The notes under the pieces were generated by a model that saw only the letters and a program-made list of their open reading frames with translations, was not told where the DNA came from and ran no database searches. Below, piece after piece: positions 19,234 to 27,930 of a stretch of 64,000 nucleotides of DNA; the stretch's first letter is position 1; each line of letters begins with the position of its first letter. The position numbers were made by a program, and so were the translations under genes. Source of the DNA: Fictibacillus nanhaiensis (GTDB lineage: Bacteria; Bacillota; Bacilli; Bacillales; Fictibacillaceae); the NCBI RefSeq assembly GCF_023715445.1, contig NZ_JAMBOD010000001.1, positions 930,001 through 994,000 on the forward strand. Reading direction: 5' to 3'.

Positions 19234-19262
19234 AAAATATCATGTTCAAATGTTGAACACAA
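19234..19262 (-). promoter_or_regulatory. pfkA promoter with an operator-like dyad in the spacer
   Basis: On the minus strand TTGTGT (19257-19262), 17 bases, TATTTT (19234-19239). The spacer holds the perfect inverted repeat GTTCAAATGTTGAAC (19244-19258). A protein bound there would block RNA polymerase; the regulator is unknown. Confidence 0.55.
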
Positions 19263-19276
19263 TAGACAACAATAGG

Positions 19277-19312
19277 CAAAAAAATGCGCCTTTCCTATGG
19301 CGGAAAGGCACA
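19277..19312 (-). terminator. Terminator of accDA
   Basis: TGCCTTTCC and GGAAAGGCGCA arms around a short loop, followed on the minus strand by TTTTTTT. Confidence 0.9.
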
Positions 19313-19316
19313 TTCC

Positions 19317-20294
19317 CTATTTAACAACAATGGAATCGTTTACAAACCCAAATTGTCCGATTTTTTTATATTTTTCATAACGCTGATTAATGAGCTCTTC
19401 TTGAGACATTGACAGTAAAGCATCTAAAGAAGTTTCTAAAACTTCATCCATAAGTTCAGCTTGGCGTTTTGCATCTTTATGCGCTCCACCTTTTACTTCT
19501 TCAATAATCTCATCTATAATTCCTAGTTCCTTCAAATCAGGTGCTGTAATTCTCATAGATTCTGCAGCCTTTTTAGCAAGAGATGCATCTTTCCAGAGAA
19601 TAGCAGCTGCACCTTCTGGAGAAATAACCGAATAAGTGGAATTCTCCAGCATGTGTACATAATTACCTACACCCAATGCTAGAGCGCCGCCGCTTCCGCC
19701 TTCTCCTATTACAACACAAATAACAGGAACGGTTAATCCTGCCATCTCTACCAGATTGCGGGCAATCGCTTCGCTTTGCCCTCTTTCTTCTGCAGCTTTT
19801 CCTGGGAATGCTCCCTTTGTATCAATAAAACAAATGATAGGTCTATTAAACTTCTCAGCTTGCTTCATTAATCGTAAAGCTTTTCTGTATCCTTCTGGAT
19901 GAGGCATACCAAAGTTACGGCGCAGGTTTTCCTTCGTATCTTTCCCTCTTTGGTGGCCGATAACGGTAACTGGAAGGTCTTTATAAAAAGCGACTCCTCC
20001 TACGATCGCTTCATCATCGCCAAAAAGACGGTCTCCGTGCAATTCAATGAAATCCGTAAACAGGTAGTTTATATAATCAAGGGTTGTAGGACGTTCAGCA
20101 TGTCTGGCGATTTGAACACGATCCCATGGTTTCATTTCAGAATACGTGCTGTTTTCCAATCTTGAAAGCTTCTCTTCAAGTCTTTTAATTTCATCTGTAA
20201 GATCAATATCTTTCTCATCCATAAAAGACTTTAATTCCGCTATTTTTTTCTCGAGCTCGTGAATCGGCTTTTCAAATTCGAGTTCTGCCGCCAT
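19317..20294 (-). CDS. accA: Acetyl-CoA carboxylase carboxyltransferase subunit alpha
   Basis: With AccD it forms the carboxyltransferase that makes malonyl-CoA for fatty acid synthesis. The 325-residue protein has the helical N-terminus of the family ([18 protein letters not shown]) and the crotonase-type core with [30 protein letters not shown], the oxyanion-hole glycines of [15 protein letters not shown] and [12 protein letters not shown]. Its ATG lies inside the end of accD, overlapping by 23 bases in another frame with its own GGGAGG site. This implies coupled translation and equal amounts of the two subunits. A terminator follows. Confidence 0.97.
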   Translation of the reverse strand: MAAELEFEKPIHELEKKIAELKSFMDEKDIDLTDEIKRLEEKLSRLENSTYSEMKPWDRVQIARHAERPTTLDYINYLFTDFIELHGDRLFGDDEAIVGGVAFYKDLPVTVIGHQRGKDTKENLRRNFGMPHPEGYRKALRLMKQAEKFNRPIICFIDTKGAFPGKAAEERGQSEAIARNLVEMAGLTVPVICVVIGEGGSGGALALGVGNYVHMLENSTYSVISPEGAAAILWKDASLAKKAAESMRITAPDLKELGIIDEIIEEVKGGAHKDAKRQAELMDEVLETSLDALLSMSQEELINQRYEKYKKIGQFGFVNDSIVVK

Positions 20295-21150
20295 GCTTAA
20301 GCCTCCCTTCTGTATGGATCTTTAATAATGTACCGAGCGTTTTCTTCATGTCGCTGCGGTGAATTACACCGTCTAGCTGACCATGTTTCAATAAGAATTC
20401 TGCTGTCTGAAAATCTTCAGGAAGCTCCTGGCGGATTGTTTGTTCGATTATTCTTCTTCCTGCAAAACCGATCAGTGCTCTTGGTTCAGCAAAATTATAA
20501 TCACCTACTGAAGCAAAGCTAGCCGAAACTCCGCCAGTAGTAGGATGTGTCATAACTGAAATGAACAATAACCCTTTATCACTCAGCCTTTTTAGAGCCA
20601 CGCTCGTCTTGGCCATCTGCATAAGACTAAGAACACCTTCTTGCATCCGTGCACCGCCTGATGCAGTAAAAATGATGAAAGGTGTTTGATTCTCGATAGC
20701 TTTCTCAATAGCACGGGTAATTTTTTCTCCTACCACCGATCCCATGCTTCCCATTCGAAAACGAGAATCCATTACTGCAAGTGTGACATCCATACCGTTA
20801 ATTTGGCCTTTACCGGTCACTACAGCTTCGTTTATTTTTGTTTTCTTACGGTCACTCTCAAGTTTTTCCAAATAATCAGGAAATTCCAATGGATTTTCTG
20901 AGATCATATTTGCGTCGTATTCAGAAAAGGTACCCTCATCGATCAAACTCGCAATTCTTTCTTGCGAAGACATTGAATAATGATACTGACAGCCTTGGCA
21001 AACAAGCAGATTTTTTCTTAGCTCTTTCGTTACCATAATGTGTTTGCATTCAGGGCATTTTGTCATAATTCCTTCAGGTACATCCTGCTTTACTTTACCA
21101 GTAGGTATTGTGGCATATTTTTTCTTTTTTACGAACAATCCTTTAATCAT
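20272..21150 (-). CDS. accD: Acetyl-CoA carboxylase carboxyltransferase subunit beta
   Basis: Partner of AccA. The 292-residue protein begins with a basic segment and then the Cys4 zinc ribbon of AccD ([10 protein letters not shown] at about 30-39 and VCQGCQYH at about 50-57). The crotonase-fold core follows, with [13 protein letters not shown], the oxyanion [11 protein letters not shown] and [17 protein letters not shown]. The C-terminus, GGRTRI, is recoded by the accA start. The gene follows the GntR-type regulator after a 16-base gap, so ytsJ, the regulator and accDA probably form one transcript with a shared theme of pyruvate, acetyl-CoA and malonyl-CoA supply. Confidence 0.97.
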   Translation of the reverse strand: MIKGLFVKKKKYATIPTGKVKQDVPEGIMTKCPECKHIMVTKELRKNLLVCQGCQYHYSMSSQERIASLIDEGTFSEYDANMISENPLEFPDYLEKLESDRKKTKINEAVVTGKGQINGMDVTLAVMDSRFRMGSMGSVVGEKITRAIEKAIENQTPFIIFTASGGARMQEGVLSLMQMAKTSVALKRLSDKGLLFISVMTHPTTGGVSASFASVGDYNFAEPRALIGFAGRRIIEQTIRQELPEDFQTAEFLLKHGQLDGVIHRSDMKKTLGTLLKIHTEGRLKHGGRTRI

Positions 21151-21166
21151 GAATGAATAACACCAC

Positions 21167-21817
21167 CTATTCGATTGCGTTTAGGGCATCGTTTTGTTTT
21201 GATAACAAATCCGTTAGCTTCTGTGCATCTTTATCTTTTAGAAGTGTTAAAACTTCTATGCACATTTCTGGAGACCAATTCGAGTCTTTCCGTTGTAACG
21301 ATGACCCATAACCCGTTAATTCTACATATAAACGATAAAGAAGATGATTGCCGCACGACTGAATGACATTTTTTTCGAATCTTCTACAGATTTCATTTAC
21401 TTTTTCTTTAGAGCTTTGCTCAAATTGCTGTATTAACTTTTTCAAGTGGTTTAACTCTAAGGGGGTGACTCTCATTACTATAAGCTCTACACAGTCTTTA
21501 ATCACGATGTAACGTGTTTCTTGCAAATCCTGCCGGGCTTTTTCATCATTAAGGATAAAAGAAGCGAGCACTTCTACCAGCCTGTGACCTGTTGCCTCGC
21601 GTATGAAAGTACCCTCTCCCCGTCTCGTTTCAATTAAACCAAGCAATTCAAGAGCTCTTAACGCCTCCCGCACAGATGACCTTCCAGCATTTAAGCGGTC
21701 ACTGAGTTCCCGCTCTGATGGAAGTTTGTCACCTGCCTGAAGGCGATCTTCTACAATTATTGCTTTTATTTTTTTTAAAATTTCAACATATACTTTTTCG
21801 GTAGGCTGGACAGACAT
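21167..21817 (-). CDS. GntR/FadR-family transcriptional regulator
   Basis: A 216-residue regulator with an N-terminal winged helix of the GntR family (about 10-75; [25 protein letters not shown] and [13 protein letters not shown]) and a helical C-terminal effector domain of the short FadR/FCD type. I prefer the ATG at 21815-21817, which has a strong AAAGGAGAGAGG just upstream, over the ATG at 21841 that overlaps the ytsJ stop. It lies between ytsJ and accD, a place where B. subtilis has no such gene but other Bacilli do. A TGGTCAGACCA palindrome downstream of the ytsJ promoter fits the FadR/GntR operator type, so it may control ytsJ and accDA. The effector is unknown. Confidence 0.85.
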   Translation of the reverse strand: MSVQPTEKVYVEILKKIKAIIVEDRLQAGDKLPSERELSDRLNAGRSSVREALRALELLGLIETRRGEGTFIREATGHRLVEVLASFILNDEKARQDLQETRYIVIKDCVELIVMRVTPLELNHLKKLIQQFEQSSKEKVNEICRRFEKNVIQSCGNHLLYRLYVELTGYGSSLQRKDSNWSPEMCIEVLTLLKDKDAQKLTDLLSKQNDALNAIE

Positions 21818-21837
21818 TCCTCTCTCCTTTACCGGTT

Positions 21838-23082
21838 TCATTCATCTTTTCCGATGATGGCAAGTCTCTTTGTCTTTTCAGCGATGTCTGCTGGATTCAT
21901 ACGGATTCTAGCTACTCCAGTTTCCATAGCGGCAGTGGCTACAGCCGCAGCAACCGCTGGAGCCACTCTTGGATCAAACGGCGCAGGAATAACATATTCT
22001 GCACTTAATTCCATTGGATTTACTAGACTTGCAATCGCATGAACAGCTGCAATCTTCATTTCTTCGTTAATATGTGTTGCTCTTACATCTAATGCTCCAC
22101 GGAAAATTCCCGGGAAAGCCAATACGTTATTTACTTGGTTAGGAAAATCTGAACGCCCTGTACCAATGACCATTGCTCCTGCTTCACGTGCTTCATGAGG
22201 CATGATCTCAGGGTTAGGGTTAGCCATAGCAAAAATGATAGGCTCTGAATTCATAGATTCGACCATCGCTTTTGTTAGAGCTCCTTCTACAGAAACACCA
22301 ACAAAAACATCAGTACCACTGATAACATCAGCAAGAGTACCCTCTTGTTTTGTGCGGTTTGTAAAAGAGGCTACTTCTGTTTTTACCGAATTCATGCCAA
22401 ATGGACGGCCTTCATATATAGCACCTTTCGTGTCACACATGATGATATCTTTTACCCCGAAGCGGTCTAACAATTTAATAATTGCAATACCGGCAGCACC
22501 CGCACCATTTACGACAACTTTAATCTTAGACATTTCACGTCCAGTTAACTTCAAAGCATTCACAAGTCCAGCCAGGGTCACAATAGCTGTTCCATGCTGA
22601 TCGTCATGAAAGATCGGAATGTTCGTTTCTTTTTTCAAACGTTCTTCAACTACGAAACAATTAGGTGCGGCGATATCTTCTAAGTTAACACCGCCAAATG
22701 TCGGTTCAAGAAGTTTAACTGTTTCAACAATCTTATCCACATCCGTAGTGTTTAAACAGATTGGAAAAGCGTCAACACCTGCGAAACTTTTAAACAATAC
22801 AGCTTTACCTTCCATAACAGGAAGTGCTGCTTCTGGCCCAATATTACCTAGACCTAATACCGCTGTTCCATCGGAGACAACAGCTACAGTATTACCTTTC
22901 ATCGTATAATCATAAACTTTCGATTTGTCATCATAAATATCCTTACATGGTTCTGCAACACCAGGAGAATAAGCAAGGCTTAGGTCCTTAGCATTTCGTA
23001 CTGGCACCTTAGATTTTGATTCCAGTTTTCCTTGATGAGTTCTGTGCATGTGTAGTGCTTCTTCTCGTAAAGTAGACATCAT
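21838..23082 (-). CDS. ytsJ: Malic enzyme YtsJ type (malate to pyruvate)
   Basis: NAD(P)-dependent oxidative decarboxylation of malate to pyruvate. The 414-residue protein has the bacterial malic enzyme N-terminus (SKVPVRNAKDLSLAYSPGVAEPCK), the catalytic Lys region MEGKAVLFKSFAGVDAFP, the metal-binding Glu-Asp segment NLEDIAAPNCF, FHDDQHGTAIV, and a Rossmann motif VVNGAGAAGIA. In B. subtilis YtsJ is the NADP-linked isoform needed for growth on malate. Two adjacent ATGs (23082 and 23079) follow TTAGGAGATG. It lies directly after dnaE with its own promoter and an operator-like palindrome. Confidence 0.95.
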   Translation of the reverse strand: MMSTLREEALHMHRTHQGKLESKSKVPVRNAKDLSLAYSPGVAEPCKDIYDDKSKVYDYTMKGNTVAVVSDGTAVLGLGNIGPEAALPVMEGKAVLFKSFAGVDAFPICLNTTDVDKIVETVKLLEPTFGGVNLEDIAAPNCFVVEERLKKETNIPIFHDDQHGTAIVTLAGLVNALKLTGREMSKIKVVVNGAGAAGIAIIKLLDRFGVKDIIMCDTKGAIYEGRPFGMNSVKTEVASFTNRTKQEGTLADVISGTDVFVGVSVEGALTKAMVESMNSEPIIFAMANPNPEIMPHEAREAGAMVIGTGRSDFPNQVNNVLAFPGIFRGALDVRATHINEEMKIAAVHAIASLVNPMELSAEYVIPAPFDPRVAPAVAAAVATAAMETGVARIRMNPADIAEKTKRLAIIGKDE

Positions 23083-23131
23083 TTCATCTCCTAATGTTTT
23101 TATATTTAAGATTGATGAGTCAAATTAGGAG

Positions 23132-23144
23132 GTGGTCAGACCAC
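23132..23144. promoter_or_regulatory. FadR/GntR-type operator upstream of ytsJ
   Basis: GTGGTCAGACCAC is a perfect inverted repeat whose core TGGTCAGACCA fits the E. coli FadR site form TGGTCNGACCA. It is placed about 10-22 bases downstream of the predicted transcription start. A second dyad, ATGAGTCAA (23115-23123) and TTGACTCAT (23150-23158), surrounds it. Confidence 0.65.
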
Positions 23145-23160
23145 TGTTATTGACTCATTC

Positions 23161-23188
23161 ATTATATCAAATGTAAACAAGCTGTAAA
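23161..23188 (-). promoter_or_regulatory. Promoter of ytsJ
   Basis: On the minus strand TTTACA (23183-23188), 16 bases, TATAAT (23161-23166), with TG at the extended -10 position region. Confidence 0.7.
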
Positions 23189-23192
23189 GTTA

Positions 23193-26100
23193 TTAATTTC
23201 TTTTAAAAACGACATTCCCTTCACCTGTAATAGATTGAAGTTCCAAGAGCAAGTCTTCTGTTGCCTCTATTTTTTGGAAAATCTGTACTTTTTGTCTTGT
23301 TTCTTCATAAATCAATACAACAGGAACGGTTCCTTTGGATGAATCTAATATTGTCTTGATCGCATTCAAATGTTCAGGTGAACGGTGCTGTTTATCAATT
23401 TTGATAAATACAGCTGATTGGTCTTTTAATTTAAGTTCTTGTAATGGCTTTACTTTATTAATTAAAACCTGCAAAGCATCATTACGCTGTTCAACACTTC
23501 CTTCCAAGAACAATTGCTGCCCTTTTTGCAGAAGTCCATGATATTGCTCGTACACTTTTGGAAAAACTACAGCTTCTGTCTCACCTGTTTCATCACTTAT
23601 CGAAAGAAAGGCCATAAGTTCTCCTTTTTTCGTTTTTATGACACGCACTTTATCTATTAAAACGCCAAGGCGTATAGACGAATCTTTCCCTTTTATTCCT
23701 GCTATGTTTGCTGCCGCCCAGCTTTTAAGCACAGAACGGAACCTTTCCAAAGGATGAGATGAAAAGAAAAATCCTAATGATTCTTTTTCAAATTTCAGTT
23801 TCTCGCTATCTTGAAACGGCTGGACACTTACGTAAGATGGCTTAGGAAGGTTAATATCGTCATCAAATAAATACATCTGATTTTTTCTTGATATCTCCTG
23901 AAACTCTTCACCATATTCTATAGCAGTTTCAAGTGAGGCTAACAAAACGGCTCTGTCTTCACCTAAATCATCTAAAGCACCTGCAAAGATCAGCGATTCA
24001 AGTGTTCGTTTGTTCACTGCTTTTTGCGGACACCGGGCACATATTTCAAATAAATCCTGAAACGGCTCTTTTTTGTTTTCTTCCATTAACGTCCTGATGG
24101 CATTCAGACCGACATTTTTTACTGCCAGCAGCCCAAAGCGTATTCCAGATTGTTCTGGTGTAAATATGGGAGTGCTTTTTTTAATTGATGGAGAAAAAAT
24201 GTGAATTCCTTTTTGCTTAGACTCTTTAATATACTGGTTTACTTTATCATGATTGCCAATAACACTTGAAAGTAATGCAGCCATAAAATGAATAGGATAA
24301 TTTGCTTTTAAAAAGGCGAGCTGATAGGCAATAACGCTATATGCTACAGCATGGCTTCTTGGAAACCCATAATCAGCAAACCGGACGATCAGATCATATA
24401 GAGCATCTGCAGACTTTTCATCATAGCCTTGTTTTAAGCAGCCTGCAACAAAATGTTCGCGTTCTCTCATCAAAATTTCCCGTTTTTTCTTTCCAACTGC
24501 TCTCCTTAACAAATCTGCCTCACCGAGTGTAAAGCCTGCTGCTTTTGTAGCGATCTGCATGATCTGTTCCTGATATACAATAACTCCGTAAGTACTTTTT
24601 AAGATGGGCTCAAGATCAGGGTGCATGTACTCAACCTTTTTTTGTCCGTTTTTTCCTGCGATATAATCAGGAATATTCTGCATCGGACCAGGTCTGTAAA
24701 GTGCATTAACAGCAACAATGTCTTCAAACTCAGTAGGCTTTAGCTGCTGCAGAACTTTTCTCATCCCATCTGACTCTAACTGGAAAACACCAGTTGTATC
24801 CCCTTGCGAAAGAAGCTGAAAAGTCTTTGGGTCAGTGAATGGAATCTCATTAAGTTCGATCCTGATATGTTCATTTTTTTCAATGGAAAGCAAAATATTT
24901 TCAATTAATGAAAGATTGCGCAGACCAAGAAAATCCATCTTCAAAAGACCAGCAGCTTCCAGCCATTCCATACTATATTGTGTAAGAGGAATTCCATCAT
25001 GCCCTGATTGCAGGGGTACCGTATTAACAAGTGGAGCACCAGAAAGGACAACACCTGCTGCATGTGTAGAAGCATGCCTCGGAAGCCCTTCAAGCGTCAT
25101 CGCAATTTCAATCAGCTTTTTAACACTTGGGTCTGAATTGAATGCCTGCTGCAAGCCAGGCGATTCTTTCAATGCATTTGTTAAAGAAATCCCTGGTCTT
25201 GAGGGAATGTTTTTTGCCGTTTGATCAATAAGCGAAGGAGAGAAATCCATTACTCTTCCCGCATCTCTTACAGCAGCTCTTGCAGCAAGTGTTCCAAATG
25301 TAATTATTTGAGCCACATTGTCTGTCCCATATTTTTTTGCTACATATCTTAAAACTTCATCGCGCCTATTATCTGGAAAATCTATATCAATATCCGGCAT
25401 TGTAATACGTTCCGGATTAAGAAAACGTTCAAAAATAAGATTATGGCGAATAGGATCTACATTTGTAATCTCGAGCACATAAGCGACTAATGATCCCGCA
25501 GCAGACCCCCTTCCAGGTCCTGTAATCATTTTTACGTCATGTGCATATTTCATAAAGTCCCACACGATTAGAAAATAGTCTTCAAATTTCATGCTCTGTA
25601 TAATTTCAAGTTCATATTGAAGACGTTTTTCAATTTTAGTAGTTATCGTCTGATATCTATTTTCAACCCCTGCATGGCATAGCTCCTTCAAGTATTCAAA
25701 ACTATCTCTGCCATTAGGAACAGGATATTTTGGTAGAGCGATTTCTCCTAATTTAATCTCAAGACTGCACATGTCAGCAAGCCTTTTTGTTTCTGCTAAT
25801 TCCTCAGAAGAAAACAAGTTTTCCATTTCACTTTGAGATTTAAAATAATACTCTCCAGTCGGCAGTTTATAACGGTCAGTATTATTCAGTTTCTCTCCTT
25901 GCTTAATGCATATTAGAATATCATGTGCATTTGCATCCTCTGCTTTCAGATAATACGTTTCATGTGCACAAAGGAGTGGAATATGAAACTCTCTGGAGAG
26001 GGATTGCAGTTGAAGATTAATCGTTTTATCCAGACCTGTCCCATGATCTTCGAGACCCAGAAAAAAACGGTCGGGAAACAATTGCAGATAATTCTGAAGC

Positions 26101-26570
26101 TTTTTTTTCAAAGATGCATTGTTCCTTGCTTCATTTGCAAGATGCTCCTGAATAACCCCTTCCGGACCTGAAGATAGTGCAACCAAACCTTTTGAGTGTT
26201 GTGATAATTCCTCATATGTAATGGGAGTGATATCACCATCCCGCTTCGTTTGCATCAAGGTTGAAAGCTTCAATAAATTCTTATAGCCCTCTATGTTTTG
26301 TGCATATAAAAGGATTTTACTCCATTGATTTCTTTGTGGATCACCTTGCAGATCCTGTTCAACAATATCTGCTTCCAGACCTAAAATTGGTTTTATTCCC
26401 GCTTTCTTGCAGGCTGTATAAAATTTCAGCGCACCGTACATATTGGCTTTATCTGTTAAGGCCAATGCTGAAAAACCAAATGCAGAAGCCTGTGCTACAA
26501 GTGCATCTATACGACAAGAGCTTTCGAGAAGAGAATACTCGCTATGTATATGCAGAGGAACAAATCCCAT
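23193..26570 (-). CDS. dnaE: DNA polymerase III alpha subunit DnaE
   Basis: The second replicative polymerase of Firmicutes, which extends RNA primers on the lagging strand before PolC. The 1125-residue protein has an N-terminal PHP domain (FVPLHIHSEYSLLESSCRI), the polymerase catalytic aspartates in ITMPDIDIDFPDNRRDEV near residue 395, GPGRGSAAGSLVAY, and a C-terminal OB fold from about 970. It has no inserted 3'-5' exonuclease, which separates it from PolC. The length compares with 1115 in B. subtilis. A good promoter lies at 26607-26635. Confidence 0.97.
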   Translation of the reverse strand: MGFVPLHIHSEYSLLESSCRIDALVAQASAFGFSALALTDKANMYGALKFYTACKKAGIKPILGLEADIVEQDLQGDPQRNQWSKILLYAQNIEGYKNLLKLSTLMQTKRDGDITPITYEELSQHSKGLVALSSGPEGVIQEHLANEARNNASLKKKLQNYLQLFPDRFFLGLEDHGTGLDKTINLQLQSLSREFHIPLLCAHETYYLKAEDANAHDILICIKQGEKLNNTDRYKLPTGEYYFKSQSEMENLFSSEELAETKRLADMCSLEIKLGEIALPKYPVPNGRDSFEYLKELCHAGVENRYQTITTKIEKRLQYELEIIQSMKFEDYFLIVWDFMKYAHDVKMITGPGRGSAAGSLVAYVLEITNVDPIRHNLIFERFLNPERITMPDIDIDFPDNRRDEVLRYVAKKYGTDNVAQIITFGTLAARAAVRDAGRVMDFSPSLIDQTAKNIPSRPGISLTNALKESPGLQQAFNSDPSVKKLIEIAMTLEGLPRHASTHAAGVVLSGAPLVNTVPLQSGHDGIPLTQYSMEWLEAAGLLKMDFLGLRNLSLIENILLSIEKNEHIRIELNEIPFTDPKTFQLLSQGDTTGVFQLESDGMRKVLQQLKPTEFEDIVAVNALYRPGPMQNIPDYIAGKNGQKKVEYMHPDLEPILKSTYGVIVYQEQIMQIATKAAGFTLGEADLLRRAVGKKKREILMREREHFVAGCLKQGYDEKSADALYDLIVRFADYGFPRSHAVAYSVIAYQLAFLKANYPIHFMAALLSSVIGNHDKVNQYIKESKQKGIHIFSPSIKKSTPIFTPEQSGIRFGLLAVKNVGLNAIRTLMEENKKEPFQDLFEICARCPQKAVNKRTLESLIFAGALDDLGEDRAVLLASLETAIEYGEEFQEISRKNQMYLFDDDINLPKPSYVSVQPFQDSEKLKFEKESLGFFFSSHPLERFRSVLKSWAAANIAGIKGKDSSIRLGVLIDKVRVIKTKKGELMAFLSISDETGETEAVVFPKVYEQYHGLLQKGQQLFLEGSVEQRNDALQVLINKVKPLQELKLKDQSAVFIKIDKQHRSPEHLNAIKTILDSSKGTVPVVLIYEETRQKVQIFQKIEATEDLLLELQSITGEGNVVFKRN

Positions 26571-26606
26571 ATCTTCACTTCCTTTTTTGCACCTATTTCC
26601 AACTCC

Positions 26607-26635
26607 ATTATAGTACAGAAGTCAGAACATGTTAA
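26607..26635 (-). promoter_or_regulatory. Sigma-A promoter of dnaE
   Basis: On the minus strand TTAACA (26630-26635), 17 bases, TATAAT (26607-26612). Confidence 0.75.
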
Positions 26636-26682
26636 TGAAACAGGTTAACCCATGTCCCGTTAACTCTTTATCGGTAAAACGA

Positions 26683-26711
26683 GCATACTCTTCTTTTGTT
26701 GTCCATACATT
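26683..26711 (+). promoter_or_regulatory. Sigma-E-type promoter of ytrHI
   Basis: GCATACT (26683-26689), 14 bases, CATACATT (26704-26711), close to the sigma-E pattern (about KMATATT, 14-15 bases, CATACAAT). It fits the sporulation role of the downstream genes. Confidence 0.65.
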
Positions 26712-26732
26712 GAATAATAGAGGAGGGTTCTC

Positions 26733-27065
26733 ATGGTACGCGATTTTTTTGCAAACATAATTCTGGATTTTGCAATTGCATTCGGTGTGCTTCTAGGAGG
26801 AGCACTAATTGGCGGACTCGCAGCATTTCTTGTTGGAAAAGCCCCTATTCTCGAAATGATGGAACTGGCTAAAAAGCTTAAAATCTGGGCAATCGTTGCA
26901 GCAATCGGAGGTACATTTGATACCATCTCAAACTTTGAAAGAAGTTTTGAAAATGGAGCTACGTTTGAGATTTTCAAACAACTAACTTATATCTTTGTTG
27001 CAATCGCAGGTGCTAATACGGCTATTATATTAATTCAATGGCTCAGCCAGGAGCATATGAACTAA
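26733..27065 (+). CDS. ytrH: Sporulation membrane protein YtrH
   Basis: A 110-residue protein with about three hydrophobic segments, starting MVRDFFANIILDFAIAFGVLLGGALIGG and containing KAPILEMMELAKKLKIWAIVAAIGGTFD. This matches the YtrH family, mother-cell proteins made under sigma-E in B. subtilis and needed for efficient sporulation; the molecular function is not known. GAGGAGGG precedes the start. Its TAA overlaps the ytrI ATG by one base. A sigma-E-like promoter lies 22 bases upstream. Confidence 0.9.
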   Translation: MVRDFFANIILDFAIAFGVLLGGALIGGLAAFLVGKAPILEMMELAKKLKIWAIVAAIGGTFDTISNFERSFENGATFEIFKQLTYIFVAIAGANTAIILIQWLSQEHMN

Positions 27066-27574
27066 TGAGGATTCCGCCGCTATATCAACGAAAAGGCTAC
27101 CAGCGTTTTTTTGCAGGAGTCGCAATCGGTTTTATCATCGGCTGGGCATTTTTCCTATTTCAGGGCGGGTTAGCACATGAACGTCTTGTAAATAAATTGA
27201 AAGAAAAGAATTCTATTATTATAGATCTTGAGAAGAAAAATGAAATTCTGACTTCTGATGATAAAAGAGCAAACGAAGAACTAGCCAAAAAGTTTAAACT
27301 GCATGAAATTAATGCCCGTTTTTCAAACACCTCATCAGATAAATTATCTAACCTCACAAAACTGCATTTAACTAAAGCGGTTGAGGATGACCTTGAGCAT
27401 TTAATAGGAGAAGATACTGAGACAATCGCTAAAAGCCATGTTTTGCTCGTACAAGCTATTGAAAATAAACCTTTTCAGCTAGATGATGATCAAAAGTATG
27501 CAGTTAAAATCGACCACCTTTATCTGTACACTGGGGTACTCCGAATCTATGTTTCTGCTCGTCTGATTGAATGA
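27065..27574 (+). CDS. ytrI: Sporulation membrane protein YtrI
   Basis: A 169-residue protein with a single N-terminal membrane anchor (FFAGVAIGFIIGWAFFLFQGG, about residues 15-35), a coiled-coil region (about 45-95; KLKEKNSIIIDLEKKNEIL) and a C-terminal globular part (DQKYAVKIDHLYLYTGVLRIYV). The start is the ATG that overlaps the ytrH stop (TAATG), giving MRIPPLYQRKG as in B. subtilis YtrI. The open frame upstream of it lies inside ytrH. Known in B. subtilis as a sigma-E-dependent sporulation protein co-transcribed with ytrH. Confidence 0.88.
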   Translation: MRIPPLYQRKGYQRFFAGVAIGFIIGWAFFLFQGGLAHERLVNKLKEKNSIIIDLEKKNEILTSDDKRANEELAKKFKLHEINARFSNTSSDKLSNLTKLHLTKAVEDDLEHLIGEDTETIAKSHVLLVQAIENKPFQLDDDQKYAVKIDHLYLYTGVLRIYVSARLIE

Positions 27575-27632
27575 TTATGCATAAATAATGGGCTATATAT
27601 TACATTTTTATGAATCTTTGGGCAGCAGAATG

Positions 27633-27659
27633 GCATTTACCCCATTCTTTGTATACAAT
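27633..27659 (+). promoter_or_regulatory. Possible sigma-E-like promoter of the 60-residue gene
   Basis: GCATTT (27633-27638), 13 bases, TATACAAT (27652-27659). The -10 also fits sigma-A, but no good -35 for it is present. Confidence 0.35.
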
Positions 27660-27693
27660 ATTAACAAAAGAGTGAATAATGGGGGGAAACTAA

Positions 27694-27876
27694 ATGATTA
27701 TTAATCGAAAAGAACTAGCACGTGAAAAGGTTAAAGAATTACAAAATGGTTTCTCTGCTTTCGCAGAAACGAAAGAAGTAGCAGATTTAATTAAAAGAGA
27801 GCTTGTAAAATTAAACTTAAAAGTTCACGAAGATGTTACTGATCTTGGCTCTTGGTTCATCCCTGAAAAAAATTAA
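27694..27876 (+). CDS. Small conserved protein, YtzJ-like
   Basis: A 60-residue soluble, mostly helical protein (MIINRKELAREKVKELQNGF). It has no membrane segment and no cysteine. The start has a strong GGGGGG site and the stop is followed by two hairpins. Its place between ytrI and nrnA is where B. subtilis has ytzJ, a short gene of unknown function; the match is by position and size and I am not certain of it. Base composition and codon use look like the neighbours, so it is very likely a real gene. Confidence 0.75.
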   Translation: MIINRKELAREKVKELQNGFSAFAETKEVADLIKRELVKLNLKVHEDVTDLGSWFIPEKN

Positions 27877-27877
27877 T

Positions 27878-27930
27878 ACACTTTTAAAATTCTTCAAAAG
27901 TGTAAAAAGGCCCCCCATGAGGCCTTTTTA
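27878..27930. terminator. Two hairpins between the small gene and nrnA
   Basis: ACACTTTT/AAAAGTGT (27878-27903) and AAAAAGGCC/GGCCTTTTT (27904-27929). The second is a strong bidirectional terminator for converging genes. Confidence 0.88.

Noticed and set aside
24835-25224. Open frame of 129 codons on the + strand
   Set aside because: Antisense shadow of the dnaE polymerase domain.
26660-26977. Open frame of 105 codons on the minus strand
   Set aside because: Antisense to ytrH; the + strand gene has a promoter, ribosome site and family match.
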